Positions 20,716 to 29,923 of a stretch of 41,697 nucleotides of DNA are shown here, piece by piece. The notes below the pieces were generated by a model. The model saw nothing but the letters and a program-made list of their open reading frames with translations. It was not told where the DNA came from and did no database searches. The stretch lies in NCBI GenBank assembly GCA_001509345.1, contig LGGM01000003.1, forward strand, positions 1-41,697, written 5' to 3'. Position numbers and translations under genes: made by a program. Each line of letters opens with the position of its first letter. Position 1 is the first letter of the stretch. Origin of the DNA: Clostridiales bacterium 38_11 (GTDB lineage: Bacteria > Bacillota > Clostridia > Tissierellales > Dethiosulfatibacteraceae).

Positions 20716-22424
20716 ATTTGACTGATAATATCCATAACTTCATTGATCAGACTCTTACTCACGGTTTTTGCTGTATCAATATCCTTCCCTGTGATCGAAA
20801 AATAAATTTTAATTTTTGGTTCTGTCCCTGAAGGCCTCAGCACAAACCAAGATCCATTATCCAATAAGAACTTTAGGACATTGGATTCAGGCAGTCCCGT
20901 GTTCATCAGTTTGTTCTCCATCATATTTTTTATCTTTCCTGTTTGATAATCACTGATAGAAGCAACCTTAAATCCGCAAATATGGTCTATTTTAGCGTTT
21001 CTGAAGTGTTCCATGATTTGAATGATTTTTTCTCCGCCTTCTTTCCCTTCCATGGTCAGAGATCTTAGATCATCTACATAATAGCCATGCTGAACATACA
21101 AGTTTTCCAATTCGTTCAAAAGGTCACTTCGGAGCATTTTATAATAGGCGGCCATTTCACACGCAATCAGAGTCATGGTAATAGCATCCTTATCTCTAAC
21201 GAAAGGGCTCATGGTATATCCTATGCTCTCCTCATACCCTATAATGAAATCTTTTTCTCCGGTTTTCGCAAACAACTCCATTTTTTCACCGATATACTTG
21301 AAACCGGTTAATGTATCCAAGCACGCAGCACTATAATTTTCTGCTACTTTTCTACCCAATTCACTGGTTACGATTGTTTTGATGACCAATGGATTGGTTG
21401 GCATTGAATTTTTTTCTTTCAAGGTTGACAATATGTAATTAATGAACAAAGGACCAACTTGATTGCCGCTCAACAATTTATATTCGCCGGATTCAGATTT
21501 CACAGATAGCCCCACCCTGTCAGCATCAGGATCATTGGCTATCACTATATCCGCATCAACCTCTACAGCTTTTTTGTAAGCAAATTCAAAAGCCTTTTCA
21601 TCTTCCGGATTTGGATATCTGACTGTAGTAAAATTCGGGTCTGGCTCGAGTTGCTCCTCGACCAGAAAGACCTTATCGTATCCACATTCACGCAGAACCC
21701 TTCTTACTGGAACGCTACCGGTTCCATGTAAAGGTGTGTAGACGATTTTTATGTCTTTATCAAGATTTTTTCTTAGTCTCATGGCTTTTACATTATTAAT
21801 AAACTTATCATCTATGTCATGTCCGAGTAAAACTATATCTCCTTTATCCAGCGCATCGGTGTAAGAAATTGTTTGAATAGATTCAAAAGATACCTTTTCA
21901 ATCATTTCAACAAGCTCTTCAGCCATCTCAGGCAACATTTGACACCCATAATCCCAATAGACCTTAAAACCGTTATATTCAGGAGGATTATGACTAGCGG
22001 TAAAAACTATGCCTGCTGTGCATCCCAATTCTCTCACTGCAAAAGATAACTCTGGTGTGGATCTTATACCATCATACAAGTAGGTCTTGACACCTGATGC
22101 GGCAAGTACACGAGCTGCCATGACAGAAAAATCTTTTGACTTGTGGCGGGAATCATGTGCTATCACACAGCTTTTGTTTTCACGCTCCGATTGATTGATG
22201 AAATCAGCCAAACCCTGAATGGCTCTAGCGACAATATGCTTATTGATACGATTGGTTCCTGCGCCAATCACTCCTCGCATACCGCCTGTGCCAAATTCCA
22301 AATTCTTATAGAATCTATCCTTTATTTCTTCCTGATTCCCTGAGATTGTTTTTAATTCCTCTTTAATGTCCTGATCAATGTAAGGACTTCTCAACCATTC
22401 ATTGTAACGATCCAGATATATCAT
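20712..22424 (-). CDS. Phosphoglucomutase/phosphomannomutase
   Basis: FGTGGMRGVIGAGTNRIN, TASHNPPEYNGFKVYWDYG, NDPDADRVGLSV, RPSGTEPKIKIY. Confidence 0.93.
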   Translation of the reverse strand: MIYLDRYNEWLRSPYIDQDIKEELKTISGNQEEIKDRFYKNLEFGTGGMRGVIGAGTNRINKHIVARAIQGLADFINQSERENKSCVIAHDSRHKSKDFSVMAARVLAASGVKTYLYDGIRSTPELSFAVRELGCTAGIVFTASHNPPEYNGFKVYWDYGCQMLPEMAEELVEMIEKVSFESIQTISYTDALDKGDIVLLGHDIDDKFINNVKAMRLRKNLDKDIKIVYTPLHGTGSVPVRRVLRECGYDKVFLVEEQLEPDPNFTTVRYPNPEDEKAFEFAYKKAVEVDADIVIANDPDADRVGLSVKSESGEYKLLSGNQVGPLFINYILSTLKEKNSMPTNPLVIKTIVTSELGRKVAENYSAACLDTLTGFKYIGEKMELFAKTGEKDFIIGYEESIGYTMSPFVRDKDAITMTLIACEMAAYYKMLRSDLLNELENLYVQHGYYVDDLRSLTMEGKEGGEKIIQIMEHFRNAKIDHICGFKVASISDYQTGKIKNMMENKLMNTGLPESNVLKFLLDNGSWFVLRPSGTEPKIKIYFSITGKDIDTAKTVSKSLINEVMDIISQI

Positions 22425-22451
22425 AACAACAATACCTCCATTTAAACATCA

Positions 22452-23315
22452 TCAGGATGTGATGGTTTTTAAATAATCCATAAAATCACTTTTGATGTCC
22501 TCTTTTCGAAGTGCAAACTCGACAGTTGCCTTTAAAAATCCTAATTTATCTCCAACATCATAACGCTCACCTTGGAATTCATAAGCATACATCTTCTCTT
22601 TTTGTGCCAGTTCTTTGAGTGCGTCTGTCAGTTGTATCTCTCCTCCTGCCCCTGGTTTCGTGTGTTCAAGCACCTCAAATATACCAGGGGTTATTATGTA
22701 TCGTCCCAGTATGGCAACGTTTGTAGGTGCATTTTCCCTATTGGGTTTTTCAATCAGATCATCTACAAGATAAAGCTTGTCACTGATTTTTTCCCCAGAT
22801 ACAATGCCGTACTTATCCACATCATCAGGTGAAACGCTTTGTACTCCCAGAATCGTTGACTGATATGTTTCAAATTGTTCCATCAATTGCAACAGGCAGG
22901 GCTTCTCTGAATAGACGATATCATCACCAAGAAGTACTGCAAATGGTTCATCTTTGATAAAGGTTTTTGCACAATGGATAGCATGTCCCAACCCATTAGC
23001 TTCTTTTTGTCTAATATAATGAATGTTGGCCATTTCCGAAATATCCTCGACAATTTTTAGCAATTCATACTTGCCCTTTTGTTTCAGAATGACTTCCAAT
23101 TCAAAGGATTTATCAAAATGGTCTTCTATTGCTCGTTTGTTTCTACCTGTAATAATTAATATATCCTCTATTCCGGAGCTGACTGCTTCTTCGACTATGT
23201 ACTGAATAGTGGGTTTGTCTACTACGGGTAACATTTCTTTCGGCTGCGCTTTGGTAGCAGGTAAAAACCTGGTGCCTAAGCCAGCAGCGGGAATGATAGC
23301 TTTTTTCACTAACAT
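22452..23315 (-). CDS. galU: UTP--glucose-1-phosphate uridylyltransferase
   Basis: KAIIPAAGLGTRFLPATKAQPKEMLPVVDKPTIQYIVEEAV. Confidence 0.95.
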   Translation of the reverse strand: MLVKKAIIPAAGLGTRFLPATKAQPKEMLPVVDKPTIQYIVEEAVSSGIEDILIITGRNKRAIEDHFDKSFELEVILKQKGKYELLKIVEDISEMANIHYIRQKEANGLGHAIHCAKTFIKDEPFAVLLGDDIVYSEKPCLLQLMEQFETYQSTILGVQSVSPDDVDKYGIVSGEKISDKLYLVDDLIEKPNRENAPTNVAILGRYIITPGIFEVLEHTKPGAGGEIQLTDALKELAQKEKMYAYEFQGERYDVGDKLGFLKATVEFALRKEDIKSDFMDYLKTITS

Positions 23316-24334
23316 CAGTATCTTTTCCTTTCATCTGTCAAGAGAGCGCTGGAGTAAACGTCTATGTTGTCCAAGGCCTTGCCTGTTCCAAGTGCAACAC
23401 AAGATATCGCATCTTCAGCAACCCTGACAGATACCCCTGTTCTCTTTGCAATTAGCTTATCCAGTCCATGTAGTAAGCCACCGCCTCCAGTCAGAATAAT
23501 ACCTTTTTCACAGATATCAGCTGCTAATTCAGGTGGTGTCCTTTCCAAGACAGAGTGGACGGCATCTGCAACAGATGTAACAGTTTCTTCCAATGCTTCC
23601 AGCATATCTGTGGATGAAATTGTCAAATTTTTTGGTAGTCCGGTAACAAGATTCCGTCCCCTTACCTCAACAAATTTTTCCTCTTCTTCAGGAAAAGCTG
23701 CCCCAATCTGAATTTTCAAATCTTCAGCACTTCTCAGACCAATCATTACATTATATTTTTTTCTGATGTATCTTACAATTGCTTCATCAAATTTATCCCC
23801 TGCAATCTTGATTGATTTACTAACCACAATTCCACCAAGTGACAATACAGCAACATCAGATGTACCACCGCCCATATCGATCACCATATTGCCGGATGGT
23901 TTTGATAAATCTATTCCAGCACCGATAGCAGCAGCTACAGGCTCTTCAATCAGATAAGTCTTGCTTGCTCCTGCCTGGTTGCAGGCATCAATAACCGCTC
24001 TTTTTTCAACCTCTGTAACACCACTGGGCACGCAGACGATAACCCTTGGCTTAAATATTGTGCCACCTATTGCCTTCTTAATAAAATACTTGATCATTTT
24101 TTCTGTAATGTCAAAGTCTGAGATGACGCCATCTCTCAATGGTCGTATTGCAACGATATTGCCTGGCGTTCTGCCGAGCATCATACGCGCCTCTTCTCCA
24201 ACAGCCAGAATTTTGTTGGTATTTCTATCAATCGCAACTACAGATGGCTCCTGCAAGACAATCCCCTTTCCTTTTATGTAGACAAGCACTGAAGCAGTGC
24301 CTAAATCAATTCCCATATCTGTTCTAAATCCCAT
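23315..24334 (-). CDS. MreB/Mbl-family rod-shape-determining actin homolog
   Basis: MGIDLGTASVLVYIKGKGIVLQEPSVVAIDRNTNKILAVGEEARMMLGRTPGNI. Confidence 0.94.
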   Translation of the reverse strand: MGFRTDMGIDLGTASVLVYIKGKGIVLQEPSVVAIDRNTNKILAVGEEARMMLGRTPGNIVAIRPLRDGVISDFDITEKMIKYFIKKAIGGTIFKPRVIVCVPSGVTEVEKRAVIDACNQAGASKTYLIEEPVAAAIGAGIDLSKPSGNMVIDMGGGTSDVAVLSLGGIVVSKSIKIAGDKFDEAIVRYIRKKYNVMIGLRSAEDLKIQIGAAFPEEEEKFVEVRGRNLVTGLPKNLTISSTDMLEALEETVTSVADAVHSVLERTPPELAADICEKGIILTGGGGLLHGLDKLIAKRTGVSVRVAEDAISCVALGTGKALDNIDVYSSALLTDERKRY

Positions 24335-24363
24335 AATCTTCCTCCGTTATTTATTATCACTAT

Positions 24364-24391
24364 ATTATACATTATTTTTTTAAATTATCAA
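24364..24391 (-). promoter_or_regulatory. Predicted promoter of the mreB-like gene, abutting the repeat edge
   Basis: Minus strand TTGATA (24386-24391) N16 TATAAT (24364-24369). Confidence 0.55.
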
Positions 24392-24526
24392 CAAGGTTCT
24401 TGGTTCTTGGGTTCAGGTGGAGTTTCAAATGCCATCTGAACCTTAGAAACCGTTATCCAGAGACTCTACAGTGCTTATCTACCACTTATAGAAGTGGGGA
24501 TCTTAGCACTGTTAGTCATCGGATAA
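24388..24526. repeat. Dispersed structured repeat, copy B (full)
   Basis: Two nested hairpin units (24410-24442 and 24453-24526); matches copy A on both sides of a 60-nt segment absent there. Confidence 0.8.
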
Positions 24527-24531
24527 AGTTC

Positions 24532-25398
24532 TTATTTAATTTTTCTGGAATAAGCAAGACCTGTGTCTGTAATTGATATTCCTCCCTTTGCTGTTTCTTT
24601 AAAATTCTCATGCATGCCTTTACCTACATTATACATTGCCTCAACCACTTCATCAAATGGAATGACTGATACAATCCCAGACATAGCAATATCAGCGGAA
24701 ATCATAGCATTGGCCACACCAGAAGCATTACGTTTGGAGCATGGTGATTCAACCAACCCCGCAACAGGATCGCAAATTAGACCCATGATATTCTTAAGCG
24801 CTATAGCAGCCGCATCAAGTGACTGTAAAGGACTTCCGCCATTCATTTCAACCAAGGCGGCAGCAGCCATAGCAGCGGCAGAACCGCACTCAGCCTGGCA
24901 TCCTCCTTCTGCCCCTGAAACAGTAGCGTTTGTAGATATGATTTTCCCTACACCCGCTGAAGTGATCAAACCCCTCATCATAGCTTGTCGTGAGAGCCCG
25001 TTTTTTTCTGCTATTGTTATAATTGCCGCGGGGATTATACCGCAAGACCCTGCTGTTGGAGCTGCGCATATTTTACCCATTGAAGCATTATATTCAGAAC
25101 AGGCAAATGCCCGAGCCATTGCCTTGGTAGTCCACCTTCCTGATAAAGTCCTATCAGAATCAGCATAAGCCATCATAGCCTTTCCTTCTCCTCCTATAAT
25201 ACCCCCCAGTGTTTCAACCTTGTTATCTATTGGGTAGGATATTGAATTTTCCATGATTCGGAGTGTTTCTTCCATTCTATTGAATATATCCGATTCCGAG
25301 GTATGCTGATTCTCTATTTCATCCAGAAGAACGATCTCCCATATAGGCTTGTTTAATATATCACATGCTTTTAAAATGTCATTTCCACTATTGTACAT
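24532..25398 (-). CDS. sdaAA: L-serine dehydratase, alpha subunit
   Basis: CAAPTAGSCGIIPAAI; AEGGCQAECGSAAAMAAAALVEMNGGSP; CDPVAGLVESPCSKRNASGVANA. Confidence 0.93.
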   Translation of the reverse strand: MYNSGNDILKACDILNKPIWEIVLLDEIENQHTSESDIFNRMEETLRIMENSISYPIDNKVETLGGIIGGEGKAMMAYADSDRTLSGRWTTKAMARAFACSEYNASMGKICAAPTAGSCGIIPAAIITIAEKNGLSRQAMMRGLITSAGVGKIISTNATVSGAEGGCQAECGSAAAMAAAALVEMNGGSPLQSLDAAAIALKNIMGLICDPVAGLVESPCSKRNASGVANAMISADIAMSGIVSVIPFDEVVEAMYNVGKGMHENFKETAKGGISITDTGLAYSRKIK

Positions 25399-26080
25399 TT
25401 TTGTTCTCCCTCACAGGCTTGATTTCAATGACAAATATCATTTCTTCCAGTCGCTTTATTTTTCCCAGAACTTCAACCGAGACTATTTCATCGGTTTCTA
25501 TAATCATCGAGGCTTCATTTTTGCTGATATCTCTTCTTACTTTCATATTACCGATATTTATGTTGTTATCCGCTAATAAAGTTGTTACTTTACTGATGAT
25601 TCCTTTCTTGTCGACATGCTTTGTCACAATTGTAAAATAATCTCCTGTCAATTCAACATTAAATGTATCTATGGCATTTACAATGACCGCACCTCCACCA
25701 ATGGAAGAGCCTGTAACAGTTATGTGTGTGCCATCGTGTCTTTCAAGTGCAAACCTTGCTGTATTGGGATGAACGCCTGGAATCTCACCTTTTTCAAACA
25801 AAACATCTATTCCTGCTTCCTTTGCTATCTCCAATGAATATCTCAGCTTATCATCATATGGTTCCATCCCCAGTATTCCCGCTACCAGCGCCATTTCTGT
25901 TCCATGGCCTTTGGCTGTTTCAGCAAAGGATCCATATAATGTGATTTTGGCAGATTTTATATCACCATCAGCAATATATCTGGCTATTTTCCCAAGTCTT
26001 GCAGCGCCTGCGGTATGGGAACTTGAAGGTCCAACCATGATAGGTCCTAAAATATCAAAAATTGAATTATACTTAGCCAT
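25388..26080 (-). CDS. sdaAB: L-serine dehydratase, beta subunit (with ACT domain)
   Basis: IFDILGPIMVGPSSSHTAGAARLG...GSFAETAKGHGT; start at MAKYN (26080) has GAGG spacing; the ORF extends to 26098. Confidence 0.92.
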   Translation of the reverse strand: MAKYNSIFDILGPIMVGPSSSHTAGAARLGKIARYIADGDIKSAKITLYGSFAETAKGHGTEMALVAGILGMEPYDDKLRYSLEIAKEAGIDVLFEKGEIPGVHPNTARFALERHDGTHITVTGSSIGGGAVIVNAIDTFNVELTGDYFTIVTKHVDKKGIISKVTTLLADNNINIGNMKVRRDISKNEASMIIETDEIVSVEVLGKIKRLEEMIFVIEIKPVRENKNVQ

Positions 26081-26241
26081 TATCGGTATTCCTCGCATTA
26101 AGATTTATCTTCATAAGATTATGTCAGATATAAATATTATAACAGATTATTGTTTTTTTTTCTTGCATAATATAACAGAATAATATAGCAGTAATTGTCT
26201 GTTATTAGTCTAGATGAGTCAGGTCGGAGAGACAAGTCGCT

Positions 26242-26270
26242 TTGACTTGGATACTCCCGTATGGTATAAT
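26242..26270 (+). promoter_or_regulatory. Predicted sigma-A promoter of the KamA-family gene
   Basis: TTGACT (26242-26247) N17 TATAAT (26265-26270); inverted repeat CAAGTC-N5-GACTTG (26233-26249) overlaps the -35. Confidence 0.7.
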
Positions 26271-26376
26271 ATTTTAACATTTCTGTGAATTTAATCTGAA
26301 CCCCTTCTGTAATCTATCGAAATTTCGTTGAATTTGAAAAAACTAACAAAAATTTAATATATGGGGAGTGATATTG

Positions 26377-27489
26377 ATGTTGTCTTGGATGGATATGCTT
26401 AAAGATAACATAATTAAAATCGAGGATTTAGACAATGTGCTACAGATGTCGCCCGATGAAAAACAACATATGATTGAAGTATCTAAAAGACATCCTATGC
26501 GAATTACCAAGTACTATTTTGATTTGATTGATTGGTCTGATAAAAATGATCCAATCCGTAAACTTTCCGTTCCCCATGGAATGGAATTGAATGACGCCGG
26601 AGATTATGACACCAGTGGAGAAGCAACAAACACAAAAATGCCAGGCTTGCAGCATAAGTATACTGCTACAGCATTGGTCCTAACCACCAATGTATGCTAC
26701 ATGTATTGTCGTCACTGCTTTAGAAAGAGAATGATAGGTTACTCGACTGAAGAAGTCAATCATCGCATGACAGAATCCATTTCCTATATAAGAGATCACC
26801 ATGAAATAAACAACGTATTGCTTTCTGGTGGTGATTTTTTTACTATTTCTAATAAAATTATTGAAAAATATCTGAAGAATCTGAGTTCGATTGACCATTT
26901 GGACTTCATAAGACTCGGCTCGAGAACGCCTGTGGTTTTTCCACAAAGAATTTATCTGGATGAAGATCTTCTAAACATTTTACAGAAATACGCTTCCATC
27001 AAAGAAACGATTGTAATAACCCAGTTCAATCATCCGAAGGAATTGACTGAAGAGGCAAAAAAAGCAATAGACGCACTCAAAAATATCGGTATTGCCGTTA
27101 GAAATCAAGCAGTGCTGCTAAAAGGTATAAACGATGATCCAGATGTCATGGCCAAATTGCTCAGTGGGCTAACCGCCATGGGAGTTCATCCTTATTATGT
27201 ATTCCAATGCAGGCCTGTTAGATTTGTTAAAAGCCATTTTCAGGTGCCTCTATACGAGGGGATTGAAATCATATCCGAAGCCAAAAGCAAACTCAACGGT
27301 ATCAGTAAGGGATTCAGATACGCTCTATCCCATCCTGATGGTAAGATAGAAATCTTTGGAAAAACGGATAGCGATTTTATTTTTAAATTTCATCAAAACA
27401 AAAATGATAAGGATAATGACAGATTATTCATGCAACCTATCCATAAAACAGCTACCTGGCTGGATAATAATCTCAAACCAATAGAATAG
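26377..27489 (+). CDS. KamA-family radical SAM protein (lysine 2,3-aminomutase-like)
   Basis: CYMYCRHCFRKR radical SAM cluster, NNVLLSGGDFFTIS, GGGGAG RBS before ATG 26377. Confidence 0.85.
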   Translation: MLSWMDMLKDNIIKIEDLDNVLQMSPDEKQHMIEVSKRHPMRITKYYFDLIDWSDKNDPIRKLSVPHGMELNDAGDYDTSGEATNTKMPGLQHKYTATALVLTTNVCYMYCRHCFRKRMIGYSTEEVNHRMTESISYIRDHHEINNVLLSGGDFFTISNKIIEKYLKNLSSIDHLDFIRLGSRTPVVFPQRIYLDEDLLNILQKYASIKETIVITQFNHPKELTEEAKKAIDALKNIGIAVRNQAVLLKGINDDPDVMAKLLSGLTAMGVHPYYVFQCRPVRFVKSHFQVPLYEGIEIISEAKSKLNGISKGFRYALSHPDGKIEIFGKTDSDFIFKFHQNKNDKDNDRLFMQPIHKTATWLDNNLKPIE

Positions 27490-27510
27490 ATAGAATTGAA
27501 ATACGAATTA

Positions 27511-27540
27511 AACGAGGTGAACAAGACACCTCGTTTTTTA
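27511..27540 (+). terminator. Rho-independent terminator of the KamA-family gene
   Basis: aacgaggtg (27511-27519) / cacctcgtt (27527-27535) perfect stem plus T run. Confidence 0.92.
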
Positions 27541-27586
27541 TTTTTTAATATATTTATACATTTTATTAAATTTTTATATATTACTC

Positions 27587-27614
27587 TTGACTTTATAATG
27601 GATAGTTGTATAAT
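27587..27614 (+). promoter_or_regulatory. Predicted sigma-A promoter of argCJB
   Basis: TTGACT (27587-27592) N16 TATAAT (27609-27614). Confidence 0.65.
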
Positions 27615-27647
27615 AAAAATATTATTCCATTCAATGGAGGAAAATAG

Positions 27648-28691
27648 ATGATTAAAGCAGGTATAATTGGAGGAACAGGTTATGCAGGGCAGGAACTGGT
27701 TAGATTGCTTCTCATGCACCCTAATGTTGAAATAAGCTTCATATCCTCATCTACCCACGATGGTGAAAACTACTCTAAATTGTTTATGAATTACTACAAT
27801 ATATTGAATATTAAATGCATAGAAGCGCCGTACAATATAGTAGATCAGGGCATAGATGTACTGTTCATCGCTTTGCCACACAATCATTCTTCAAAAATGC
27901 TAACTAGAGAGATACTTGAAAAATTGAAAATAATCGATTTAAGTGCTGATTTCAGATTATCAAATGTCGATACCTATAACCAATGGTATAATTCGACCCA
28001 TCCCAGTCCTGATCTTGTTGATTCAGCTGTCTATGGATTATGTGAACTAAATAGAGAAGCAATTAAAAAAGCAAATCTAATTGCTAACCCAGGCTGCTAC
28101 ACAACCTGCAGCATATTAAGTCTTGCACCATTATTAATCAAATCTTTAATTGATCTTGATTCAATAATGATTGATGCAAAATCCGGAATAACTGGTGCTG
28201 GTAAGAATTTGAGTCAAGCTACGCACTATGCAGAATGCAACGAAAACATGAATTCATATAATCCTATCGGGCATAGACACATCCCTGAAATTGAAGAGAA
28301 TCTCTCGCTTCTTGCTGGACAAACGATCAAATTGAGTTTTGTGCCTCATCTAATGCCTGTGAACAGGGGTATTTTGACAACAATCTATTGTAAACCTAAT
28401 CAACCCATAAATTATGATATGATAAGAGAAGCATTCACAGAGCTCTATAGCGAAGAAAAATTTGTCAGGATATTGCCAAAAGGTATTTCCGCTGAGACAA
28501 AGTGGGTTAAGGGATCAAACTATATGGATATAGGAATGTTTCATGATGAAAGAACAAATCGAATCATATTAACATCAGCCCTAGATAATCTGATAAAAGG
28601 CGCCGCGGGTCAAGCAGTTCAGAACATGAATATCATGTTCGGACTTAAAGAAGAAATCGGGTTGGATCAAATATCCATGTTCCCAATATAA
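27648..28691 (+). CDS. argC: N-acetyl-gamma-glutamyl-phosphate reductase
   Basis: AGIIGGTGYAGQELVRLLLMHP; ANPGCYTTCSIL; SGITGAGK. Confidence 0.96.
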   Translation: MIKAGIIGGTGYAGQELVRLLLMHPNVEISFISSSTHDGENYSKLFMNYYNILNIKCIEAPYNIVDQGIDVLFIALPHNHSSKMLTREILEKLKIIDLSADFRLSNVDTYNQWYNSTHPSPDLVDSAVYGLCELNREAIKKANLIANPGCYTTCSILSLAPLLIKSLIDLDSIMIDAKSGITGAGKNLSQATHYAECNENMNSYNPIGHRHIPEIEENLSLLAGQTIKLSFVPHLMPVNRGILTTIYCKPNQPINYDMIREAFTELYSEEKFVRILPKGISAETKWVKGSNYMDIGMFHDERTNRIILTSALDNLIKGAAGQAVQNMNIMFGLKEEIGLDQISMFPI

Positions 28692-28702
28692 GGAGGATTA
28701 AA

Positions 28703-29923
28703 ATGAAAATAAATCATAATGGGGTCACTGAACCATCTGGATTTTATGCGTGCGGAAGATACACAGGAATGAAATATAAGAGAAGAGATTTAGCTATTGT
28801 CTATTCAGATGTGCCAGCTAAATATGCTGCGGTATTCACAACCAATCGAGTCAAGGCCGCATCGATTATCAGAAACAAGCAACTATTGGATAGCAAGTCC
28901 CTGATACAGGCAATAGTCATCAATAGCGGTCATGCCAATTCCTGTACTGGTAAACAGGGAATCATCAACAATCAGGGAATGGCTGAGTCATTGGCGAGTG
29001 TGCTGAATTTGGATGTGAATTCAGTATTGACTGCCTCAACAGGAGTTATTGGCGTTCAGTTGCCTTTTGATATAATTAATAAAGGTATAGAGAAGTCTTG
29101 CATTTTCTTGTCTGATGACCGTCAAGGAGCAATAGATGCAGCCTCTGCCATTATGACAACGGATACTGTTTCCAAGGAAGTATCTGCCCAATTCAATATA
29201 GGTGAAAAATTGGTCAGAATTGGAGCAATGGCAAAAGGCTCCGGAATGATCCATCCCAACATGGCTACCATGCTGGCTTTTATAACAACCGATCTGAATA
29301 TTACACAGTCATTGCTCCAAAAGGCAATGTCTGACAGTGTCATTGATACCTATAACATGATATCAGTTGATGGTGATACCAGCACGAATGATATGGCTTG
29401 TATATTAGCCAATGGTTTGGCAGGAAATGAGGAAATCACAAATGAGAATGACGACTATCAAACCTTCACCAAGGCCTTGAATCTCATCAATATTGAATTA
29501 GCCAAAATGATTATAAAGGATGGGGAAGGTGCAACAAAAACACTTGAAACAACAGTCAAAGGAGCTAAAACCAAAGAAGATGCTCGAATGTTATGTAAAT
29601 CTATTATCCGTTCAAATTTGGTGAAAACAGCTTTTTTTGGGGAAGATGCCAATTGGGGAAGAATCATCTGTGCAATGGGTTATGCTGGTGCAGATATGAA
29701 TCCAGATGGTCTTTCTCTCAGAATCAAAAGTAGATTTGGCAGTATAAGACTTGTTGAGAATGGAACACCCCTCCATTTCAATGAAGAGTTGGCTGCAGAG
29801 ATTCTAAAGGACAATTCCATCGAAATACTGGTCACTTTGTCAGATGGTGATGGCGAAGCAAAAGGATGGGGGTGTGATATGTCATATGACTATATACGAA
29901 TAAATGGAGACTATAGAACATGA
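28703..29923 (+). CDS. argJ: Bifunctional ornithine acetyltransferase/N-acetylglutamate synthase
   Basis: KGSGMIHPNMATMLAFITTD autocleavage motif; INSGHANSCTG; EDANWGRI. Confidence 0.96.
   Translation: MKINHNGVTEPSGFYACGRYTGMKYKRRDLAIVYSDVPAKYAAVFTTNRVKAASIIRNKQLLDSKSLIQAIVINSGHANSCTGKQGIINNQGMAESLASVLNLDVNSVLTASTGVIGVQLPFDIINKGIEKSCIFLSDDRQGAIDAASAIMTTDTVSKEVSAQFNIGEKLVRIGAMAKGSGMIHPNMATMLAFITTDLNITQSLLQKAMSDSVIDTYNMISVDGDTSTNDMACILANGLAGNEEITNENDDYQTFTKALNLINIELAKMIIKDGEGATKTLETTVKGAKTKEDARMLCKSIIRSNLVKTAFFGEDANWGRIICAMGYAGADMNPDGLSLRIKSRFGSIRLVENGTPLHFNEELAAEILKDNSIEILVTLSDGDGEAKGWGCDMSYDYIRINGDYRT

Noticed and set aside
24563-25168. 201-aa plus-strand ORF opposite sdaAA
   Set aside because: Antisense frame over a highly conserved gene; Ala/Ile/Pro-rich composition mirrors the sdaAA codons.
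26101-26260. Riboswitch (e.g. glycine) upstream of sdaAB or the KamA-family gene
   Set aside because: The local hairpin lies upstream of, or overlaps, the predicted plus-strand promoter, and no known aptamer core was recognised; a DNA operator is simpler.
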